6,043 bases of DNA, from positions 1-6,043 of the forward strand of contig JAOUIM010000238.1 in the NCBI GenBank assembly GCA_029884035.1, read 5' to 3'. The stretch is from Aquincola sp. Lineage in GTDB: Bacteria; Pseudomonadota; Gammaproteobacteria; Burkholderiales; Burkholderiaceae_C. The notes under the pieces are model-generated. The model was not told where the DNA came from, ran no database searches, and saw nothing but the letters and a program-made list of their open reading frames with translations. Positions within the stretch are counted from its first letter, which is position 1. Each line of letters starts with the position of its first letter. Made by a program: the position numbers and the translations under genes. This document shows, one piece after another, positions 1-6,043 of this stretch.

Positions 1-793
1 GGATCAGCGGCCCGACGAGCGGCAGCGATTCGATCCAGCGCGACTTGGCGCCGGTGCGCAGCGTCTGGCGCGCGGTCACGACGACGGCGGTGATCGCCGC
101 CAGCGCCACCGCGGCGACGGCCCACGAGTGGCCGGCGACCATCCGCCCCCAGCCCATCAGCAGCTGCGAGGTCCACGGCAGCTCGCGGCGCGTGCTCTCG
201 ATCAGCATCGAGAACTTCGGCACGACCACGCCGAGCAGGAACATCACGACGAGGAAGCCCACCGCGAGCAGCAACATCGGGTAGATGGCCGCGCCGACGA
301 CCTTGTCGCGCAGGGCCTTGATGCTCTGCTGGTGTTGCGCGTAGCGCAGCAGCGAGGTGCTCAGGTCGCCGGTCTGCTCGCTCGCGCGCACGGTGGCGAT
401 GAGCAGCGGCGGAAAGCGCTCCGACTGACGGTCGAGCGCGGCCGACAGCGGCTGGCCTTCGGAGACGCTCTTGACGACCTCGAGCAGGACGGCGCGCTGG
501 GCGCCATGCGCCTCCTTGGCGGCGAGCGCGCGCAGGGCTTCGATGACGGACAGGCCGGCGGCCAGCAGCGACGCGAGCTCGTGCGAGAAGGTGGCGACAT
601 CCAGGCCCCGGGCCGAGCCCGACGCGGCGCGTGCCGCCCGCCCGTCGCCCTTGCTGCGCGGCGTGCACGCGAGCACCTGCAGGCCGTCCTGCGCCGCGCG
701 TGCGCGCGCCGCCGTCGCATCGCCCGCAGTCACCTGCAGGCTCTGCACGGCACCGCCCGCGGTGCGCACGACGAGGTCGAAGGCGGCTTGCAT
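1..793 (-). CDS. gspF: Type II secretion inner-membrane platform protein GspF, C-terminus off the window
   Basis: GspF is the polytopic inner-membrane platform protein of type II secretion; it contacts the assembly ATPase GspE and helps feed pseudopilins into the pseudopilus. The frame opens at the ATG at 793 and runs without a stop to the window edge, giving 264 residues of a family usually near 400. Visible parts are a short N-terminal beta-like segment (MQAAFDLVVR), then the first T2SSF domain (about residues 65-190) with TFSHELASLLAAGLSVIEAL and the family-typical ASEQTGDLSTSLLRYA. A hydrophobic segment follows near 166-192 and another near 221-239. At the edge the sequence reads WIESLPLVGPLI, the usual entry to the second T2SSF repeat, which lies outside. 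The start is 7 bases after the gspG stop, so the two are almost certainly co-transcribed. A related type IV pilus PilC-like protein is the main alternative, but the gspG partner favours type II secretion. Confidence 0.9.
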   Translation of the reverse strand, partial: MQAAFDLVVRTAGGAVQSLQVTAGDATAARARAAQDGLQVLACTPRSKGDGRAARAASGSARGLDVATFSHELASLLAAGLSVIEALRALAAKEAHGAQRAVLLEVVKSVSEGQPLSAALDRQSERFPPLLIATVRASEQTGDLSTSLLRYAQHQQSIKALRDKVVGAAIYPMLLLAVGFLVVMFLLGVVVPKFSMLIESTRRELPWTSQLLMGWGRMVAGHSWAVAAVALAAITAVVVTARQTLRTGAKSRWIESLPLVGPLI

Positions 794-800
794 GGCGCGC

Positions 801-1268
801 CTACGACCCCCAGGAGGTCACGTCGGCCGCTTCGCCGGTGCCGCCCGGCTGGCCGTCGAGCCCGTTCGAATAGAGGTCGTAGTCGCCGTGGTCGCCCGGC
901 GCCTTGTAGACGTAGCGATTGCCCCAGGGGTCCGGCGGCACGGCCTTCTTCAGGTAGGGGCCGGCCCACTTCTCGAGGTTGGGCGGCTTGGCGTTGAGCG
1001 CGGCCAGCCCCTGCTCGGTGGTGGGGTACGAACCGATGTCGAGCCGGTACTGATCGAGCGCCTTCTCGAGCGCGTCGATCTGCGCGCGCGCGATCTTGGT
1101 GTTGGACTTGCCGACCTGGTCGAAATAGCGCGGCGCCACCAGGCCTGCGAGCAGGCCGATGATGACGATCACGACGAGCAGCTCCAGCAGCGTGAAGCCT
1201 CTTGCACGTCGTGGGTCCGTACGCTGCGAAAAGCCGGCCCCGCCCGGCTGTACGGAATTGAGGATCAA
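801..1268 (-). CDS. gspG: Type II secretion major pseudopilin GspG
   Basis: GspG is the main subunit of the periplasmic pseudopilus that pushes substrates through the secretin. The 155-residue product has a 24-residue leader ending RRARG, a prepilin peptidase site before F25 (RG^FTLLELLVVIVIIGLLAG) with the conserved Glu at mature position 5, and a hydrophobic helix to about residue 45. The globular part has the family signatures YPTTEQGLAAL (81-91), DPWGNRY (113-119) and the C-terminal DLYSNGLDGQPGG...ADV (131-150), which matches the calcium-binding loop of major pseudopilins. The mature length of 131 is normal. The start is a TTG at 1268; an in-frame TGA lies seven codons upstream and no ATG or GTG precedes the cleavage site, so TTG is the best start, with a G-rich weak ribosome site 7-8 bases before it. 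gspF follows after 7 bases. Having G before F differs from the classical C-D-E-F-G-H order. Confidence 0.95.
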   Translation of the reverse strand: MILNSVQPGGAGFSQRTDPRRARGFTLLELLVVIVIIGLLAGLVAPRYFDQVGKSNTKIARAQIDALEKALDQYRLDIGSYPTTEQGLAALNAKPPNLEKWAGPYLKKAVPPDPWGNRYVYKAPGDHGDYDLYSNGLDGQPGGTGEAADVTSWGS

Positions 1269-1288
1269 GTCGAACGCCCCCGTTGATC
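1263..1288. repeat. Inverted repeat around the gspG start codon
   Basis: GATCAA at 1263-1268 and TTGATC at 1283-1288 form a perfect 6-base inverted repeat with a 14-base spacer. In the gspG transcript the right-hand arm contains the UUG start codon and the spacer holds the G-rich putative ribosome binding site. It could be an operator or an mRNA hairpin that limits initiation. Six base pairs can arise by chance, so the sequence match is certain but any function is inference. Confidence 0.35.
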
Positions 1289-1507
1289 AGTGCCCGAAGA
1301 ACGGGCGCGCACCTGGATCGATGCGGATGGGGGCGAGTCTGTCGGGCAGTCTTAATCGGTACTTAAAGGCTGGGGCGAACCCCCCCGAACGGATGGGGTG
1401 GACCGACCATCTCAGGTAGCAGACACCCTATCCGAGGGTCGGAACCTTGAACGGCATGGCCTCGCGGTTACACGGCGGCGCACGGTCGCGCGCCGCACGC
1501 GATGCGC
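1269..1507. other. Intergenic region upstream of gspG with several GC hairpins
   Basis: This 239-base gap separates the transglycosylase stop from gspG and should carry gspG's control region. I see no convincing ORF. Short perfect inverted repeats are GCCCG/CGGGC with a 5-base loop (1292-1306), GGGG/CCCC around CGAA (1372-1383, reading as a UUCG tetraloop on the gspG strand), TCCGA/TCGGA with a 3-base loop (1431-1443), and the larger stem at 1475-1496. The least GC-rich spot is 1351-1369 (CTTAATCGGTACTTAAAGG), but I could not fit a well-spaced sigma70, sigma54 or sigma28 promoter to it. The region may yield a structured 5' leader; this is inferred only from the hairpins. Confidence 0.4.
1475..1496 (-). 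terminator. GC-rich hairpin just after the transglycosylase gene
   Basis: GCGGCGC (1475-1481) and GCGCCGC (1490-1496) form a perfect 7-base stem with an 8-base loop, starting 12 bases past the transglycosylase stop on the transcribed strand. No run of T follows (the next bases on that strand read CGTGTAACC), so it is not a standard intrinsic terminator. It may be a 3'-end stabiliser or assist termination. In such GC-rich DNA a stem this short can be fortuitous. Confidence 0.3.
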
Positions 1508-2206
1508 TCAGGTCGGGGCGCAGGAGGCGCTGCTGGCGCAGCGCAGGTACCCGAGGACGCGCGGCACGTAGGCCTGCGTCTCGGGATACGGCGGGATGCG
1601 GTTGCCGGCCTTGAGCACGGCCTGTTCACCGGCGTTGTACGCGGCGAGCACGAGCTCCATGTCATCGCGGAACCGCGCCATCAGCCACTTCAGGTAGCTC
1701 GCGCCGGCGCGCACGTTCTGGCGCGCGACGTAGGGGTCCTGCGCGCCGAAGCGCGCCGCGGTGGCGGGCATGAGTTGCATCAAACCCACCGCGCCCTTCG
1801 GCGACAGTGCGCGCGGGTTGTACGCCGACTCGGCCGCGATGACGGCGTGCAGCAGGTTCGGCGAGATCTGCACCTCGGCGGCCACATCCGCGACGAGCCG
1901 CTTCAGCTCGGCCGGCGCTGCGGGCAGTTGCAGCGTGGTGCTCTGCGCAGCGCGGGCCGGCTTGTCGACCACCGAGGGCGCCGGCTTCGCACGCGCCGCA
2001 GGATCGTCGACGAGCAGCACCGGGGTGTCCGTCGTCTGGAAGTTCGACAGCACGACCGCCGAGTCCGCGCCGGAGGAACCGACATAGATCTGCGCCATCG
2101 CCGGAGCGCACGCCAGCAGCGCCGCGGTGGCCAGCAAGCGTGCGATCGTCAATCGATCGCACAGCCGCGTGTGCGCTCTGCGCGCCGCGCGTGCGAACGA
2201 GATCAC
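1508..2206 (-). CDS. Secreted GH23 lytic transglycosylase (SLT domain)
   Basis: This enzyme cleaves the MurNAc-GlcNAc bond of peptidoglycan in the periplasm, forming 1,6-anhydro ends. With the GTG start at 2206 it has 232 residues. A signal peptide (TIARLLATAALLACAPAMA) is predicted to be cut before Q39. A short segment IYVGSSGADSAVVLSNF and a Pro/Ala-rich linker follow, then the SLT domain from about residue 100. The catalytic Glu is E126 in IAAESAYNPRA, followed by GAVGLMQLMPATA (139-151), AAYNAGE (188-194) and YVPRVLGY (213-220), all GH23 hallmarks. Two C-terminal cysteines (CASSASC) may pair. No in-frame ATG precedes the signal peptide. Candidate starts are TTG 2293, GTG 2233, GTG 2206 and TTG 2152, none with a good ribosome site. 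TTG 2293 lies upstream of the likely promoter; TTG 2152 would give an ideal short signal peptide. Family assignment is firm, the start is not. It lies 239 bases upstream of gspG and may open the wall for envelope machines. Confidence 0.88.
   Translation of the reverse strand: MISFARAARRAHTRLCDRLTIARLLATAALLACAPAMAQIYVGSSGADSAVVLSNFQTTDTPVLLVDDPAARAKPAPSVVDKPARAAQSTTLQLPAAPAELKRLVADVAAEVQISPNLLHAVIAAESAYNPRALSPKGAVGLMQLMPATAARFGAQDPYVARQNVRAGASYLKWLMARFRDDMELVLAAYNAGEQAVLKAGNRIPPYPETQAYVPRVLGYLRCASSASCAPT
2140..2162. repeat. 9-base perfect inverted repeat in the transglycosylase 5' region
   Basis: GTGCGATCG at 2140-2148 and CGATCGCAC at 2154-2162 are perfect inverted copies around the 5-base spacer TCAAT. 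On the transcribed strand the loop reads ATTGA and contains the TTG at 2152-2150, one of the two likely start codons of the transglycosylase. Each arm includes the palindrome CGATCG. It could be an mRNA hairpin presenting or hiding the start, or a protein-binding site just downstream of the promoter at 2240-2269. If translation begins at GTG 2206 it lies inside the signal-peptide coding region. Confidence 0.55.
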
Positions 2207-2239
2207 ATCGAGACGGGCGTCGAGTCGGTCCACCCGGGT

Positions 2240-2269
2240 AGTACAGCCCAAGCGCGTGCGGCTCGTCAA
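2240..2269 (-). promoter_or_regulatory. Sigma70-like promoter for the lytic transglycosylase
   Basis: Reading the minus strand, TTGACG (2269-2264) matches the -35 consensus at five of six positions. After an 18-base spacer, TGTACT (2245-2240) matches the -10 at four of six. Transcription would begin near 2233, leaving about 27 bases before GTG 2206 or 80 before TTG 2152. It sits in the roughly 200-base gap between the small exported protein and the transglycosylase, where an independent promoter would be expected. That gap also holds short inverted repeats (CCTAC/GTAGG at 2305-2321, GGGG/CCCC at 2320-2331, GCGAC/GTCGC at 2357-2369) but no clear terminator with a T run. Confidence 0.45.
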
Positions 2270-2402
2270 TGGTGATTTGAGGGGGAGGACCAAGGAGGGC
2301 GGGTCCTACGACGGCGGTAGGGGAGCACCCCGTGCGGCTGGTCACAGCGGCGTCTTGCGACGGCGTCGCGCGGGTCGTGTCCTGTCGTGCCTCGTGGCCG
2401 GG

Positions 2403-2750
2403 TCAGCGCGCCGCGATGGTCGTCATGTCGACCACGTCGACCGTGCAGTCGGGGCTGCGGTAGCAGATCGTCGCGCGCGCGAGCTGTCGCACGCGGTCCA
2501 TCTCGGTCGGCGGGCTCCACAGATCGACGAGCCAGCGCCGCGCGGGGTCGAGCGGAAAGCGCGTGCCGTTCACCTCGGCGGTGGACGCCGACGAGCTTGC
2601 CGTCGCCGTGGCGGCGTCGACTTCGACGCGGCACGACAGCTGCAGCAGATCACCGGTCAGCTCGCAGCGCCAATGCGTGCCGGCCTGCGACAGGGCGGGC
2701 AGCAGGGCCCATGCGACAACGGCGGCGCAGCGAAGGCGGGCATCGGACAT
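2403..2750 (-). CDS. Small exported protein of unknown function with four mature cysteines
   Basis: I do not recognise the family. The 115-residue product starts at the ATG at 2750; an in-frame TAG three codons upstream fixes it as the first possible start. Residues 1-23 form a signal peptide (RLRCAAVVAWALLPALSQA, cut before G24), so the protein should be periplasmic or outer-surface. The mature part is about 92 residues with four cysteines: C29 (HWRCEL), C40 (LSCRV), C96 and C102 (ICYRSPDC), an arrangement that could form two disulfides. A small-residue stretch (about 46-59, ATATASSSAS) looks like a flexible loop. There is no membrane segment beyond the signal and no lipobox. It lies 72 bases after apbE on the same strand and may be read with it; no separate promoter is evident. 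Codon use, the signal peptide and paired cysteines support a real gene. Confidence 0.75.
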   Translation of the reverse strand: MSDARLRCAAVVAWALLPALSQAGTHWRCELTGDLLQLSCRVEVDAATATASSSASTAEVNGTRFPLDPARRWLVDLWSPPTEMDRVRQLARATICYRSPDCTVDVVDMTTIAAR

Positions 2751-2822
2751 GCCGCGCTATCGGACACGGCACCGCCGAACTGGAGCCGTCGCGCCGCACG
2801 GGCGTGACGGGCTGCACGATGT

Positions 2823-3839
2823 TCAGGCCGCGCGGCGCCCGGACGCGAGACGCGAGGCCATGCGCGCCGTGGCGTCGCGCACGCCGGCACGGTCGATCAC
2901 CAGCACCTGGTCGACACCCATGCGCTGCGCCACCTCGCGCCAACGCTGCGGGCCGGCGACCAGCAGCGCCGTCGCTGCGGCGTCGGCGAGCGCGGCCGAT
3001 GCGTGCACCACGGTCACGCTGTCCAGCCCCGCGGCGGGCTGGCCCGTGACCGGGTCGATGATGTGGGTGAAGCGCTGGCCGTCGAGCAGTCGCCAGCGCT
3101 CGTAGGTGCCGGAGGTGACGACCGCTTCGCGCCCTTGAACGGCGACGCGCGCGGCCAGAGCGTCGCGATGCGGATCGCGCACGCCGACCTGCCATGCGCG
3201 GCCGTCGATGCGGCCCATCGCCGCGAGATTGCCGCCGAGATTGAGCAGCGCGTCGCGCACACCCAGGCGCTGCAGGCGCTCGAGCGCCCAGTCGAGGGCC
3301 ACGCCCTTCGCATACGCGCCGAGGTCGATCTGCACGCCACGATGCGAGCTGCGTACCGTGGACCCGCGCCATTCCAGCCGCGCCAGGCTCGGGCGCACGG
3401 CGGTCCAGCGCTCGATCGCTTCGGCGGCGGGCCGCGTGCCCGGCTGCATCACGTCGTCGTGGAAGCCCCAGGCACCCACCACGCCGCCGATCGCGGGGTT
3501 GAAATGACCGGCGGACGCCGCCTCGAGCGCGGTGGCGTGGCGGATCGTCTCGGCCAGCGCCGGAGCAGGCCGATGCGGCCGGCCCGCGCGCAGCGCCGTG
3601 TTCAGGTCGTCCAGTTCGCCCGGCTTCCACGCGTTCCAGCGCGCGTTCATCGTCGCCAGCCCGTGCCAGACCGCTTCGCTCGCCGCGGTCGGCGCGGTAT
3701 CGGGCAGCAGCAGTTCGACCGCCGAGCCGAACAGCACGCGCTGCTCGCGTCGCACGGCATGCGCGGCCTGCGGCCACATGACCAGAGCGGCGGTCCAGCC
3801 GAGCCAGGCGCGTCGTGTGGCCCGAGTCATCGCTTGCAC
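2823..3839 (-). CDS. apbE: FAD:protein FMN transferase ApbE, exported
   Basis: ApbE-family enzymes use FAD and Mg2+ to attach FMN to a Thr or Ser of target proteins, usually subunits of redox complexes such as Nqr or Rnf, outside the cytoplasm. The product is 338 residues, normal for the family. Visible motifs are FNPAIGGVVGAWGFH (113-127), DLGAYAKGVALD (172-183), NLGGN (200-204), VTSGTYER (241-248), THIIDPVTGQP (258-268) and ADAAATAL (285-292), where D286 and T290 fit the metal-binding positions. The N-terminus TRRAWLGWTAALVMWPQAAHA resembles a twin-arginine signal, cut before V29; no lipobox Cys is present, unlike many lipoprotein members. The GTG at 3839 is chosen because GAGGG sits 7 bases upstream; an ATG three codons later (3830) is the alternative. 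The gene starts 15 bases after the kinase stop, implying an operon. No obvious flavinylation target is encoded in the window. Confidence 0.93.
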   Translation of the reverse strand: MQAMTRATRRAWLGWTAALVMWPQAAHAVRREQRVLFGSAVELLLPDTAPTAASEAVWHGLATMNARWNAWKPGELDDLNTALRAGRPHRPAPALAETIRHATALEAASAGHFNPAIGGVVGAWGFHDDVMQPGTRPAAEAIERWTAVRPSLARLEWRGSTVRSSHRGVQIDLGAYAKGVALDWALERLQRLGVRDALLNLGGNLAAMGRIDGRAWQVGVRDPHRDALAARVAVQGREAVVTSGTYERWRLLDGQRFTHIIDPVTGQPAAGLDSVTVVHASAALADAAATALLVAGPQRWREVAQRMGVDQVLVIDRAGVRDATARMASRLASGRRAA

Positions 3840-3846
3840 CGCGCGG

Positions 3847-3851
3847 CCCTC
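3847..3851 (-). promoter_or_regulatory. Ribosome binding site deciding the apbE start
   Basis: GAGGG on the minus strand lies 7 bases before the GTG at 3839 and 16 before the ATG at 3830. The spacing favours the GTG start. The site is in the short gap just after the kinase stop, so apbE can be translated from a shared transcript. Confidence 0.55.
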
Positions 3852-3854
3852 GCC

Positions 3855-6043
<2,189 letters not shown>

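Noticed and set aside
128..997. 289-codon plus-strand frame over gspF and gspG
   Set aside because: It is antisense to two well-supported secretion genes and gives a low-complexity Arg/Ala-rich product.
1351..1369. CCGATTAA-like element resembling a sigma28 -10 box upstream of gspG
   Set aside because: No TAAA-type -35 box is present at the needed spacing, so a flagellar-type promoter cannot be supported.
1662..2345. 227-codon minus-strand frame over the transglycosylase
   Set aside because: Out-of-frame shadow of the transglycosylase gene, whose catalytic Glu and SLT motifs are in the other frame.
2287..2369. Cluster of short inverted repeats as a terminator for the small exported protein gene
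   Set aside because: The stems are only 4-5 base pairs and none is followed by a T run on the transcribed strand; they are expected by chance at this GC content.

Overview
The window is very GC-rich bacterial chromosome with six protein genes, all on the minus strand, so transcription runs from high to low coordinates. Two genes are cut by the window edges. Base composition, non-ATG starts, protein character and the gene set (hybrid histidine kinase, ApbE, small GH23 transglycosylase, GspG/GspF) suggest a betaproteobacterium, probably Burkholderiales of the Rubrivivax/Leptothrix/Methylibium kind. That is an inference from style, not a database match.

Layout in the direction of transcription: (1) 6043-3855, a hybrid histidine kinase missing its N-terminus: PAS, HisKA, HATPase, two receiver domains and a C-terminal HPt domain. 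(2) 3839-2823, ApbE (FAD:protein FMN transferase), which starts 15 bases after the kinase stop with its own ribosome binding site and carries a Tat-like export signal. (3) 2750-2403, a small unrecognised exported protein with four cysteines in the mature part. (4) About 200 bases without a gene, holding a sigma70-like promoter. (5) 2206-1508, a secreted GH23 lytic transglycosylase whose exact start is uncertain. (6) 239 bases without a gene, containing several short GC-rich hairpins. (7) 1268-801, gspG, the major pseudopilin of a type II secretion system. (8) 793-1, gspF, the inner-membrane platform protein, cut at the left edge.

The kinase and apbE look like one operon, possibly including the small exported protein. 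gspG-gspF form a second, tightly coupled unit. The transglycosylase between them may open peptidoglycan for envelope machinery such as the secretion system, but it appears to have its own promoter. I see no RNA gene, mobile element, CRISPR array or clearly new system. The points most worth a second look are inverted repeats at the possible start codons of the transglycosylase and gspG, the divergent HPt motif in the kinase, and the G-before-F order of the secretion genes.
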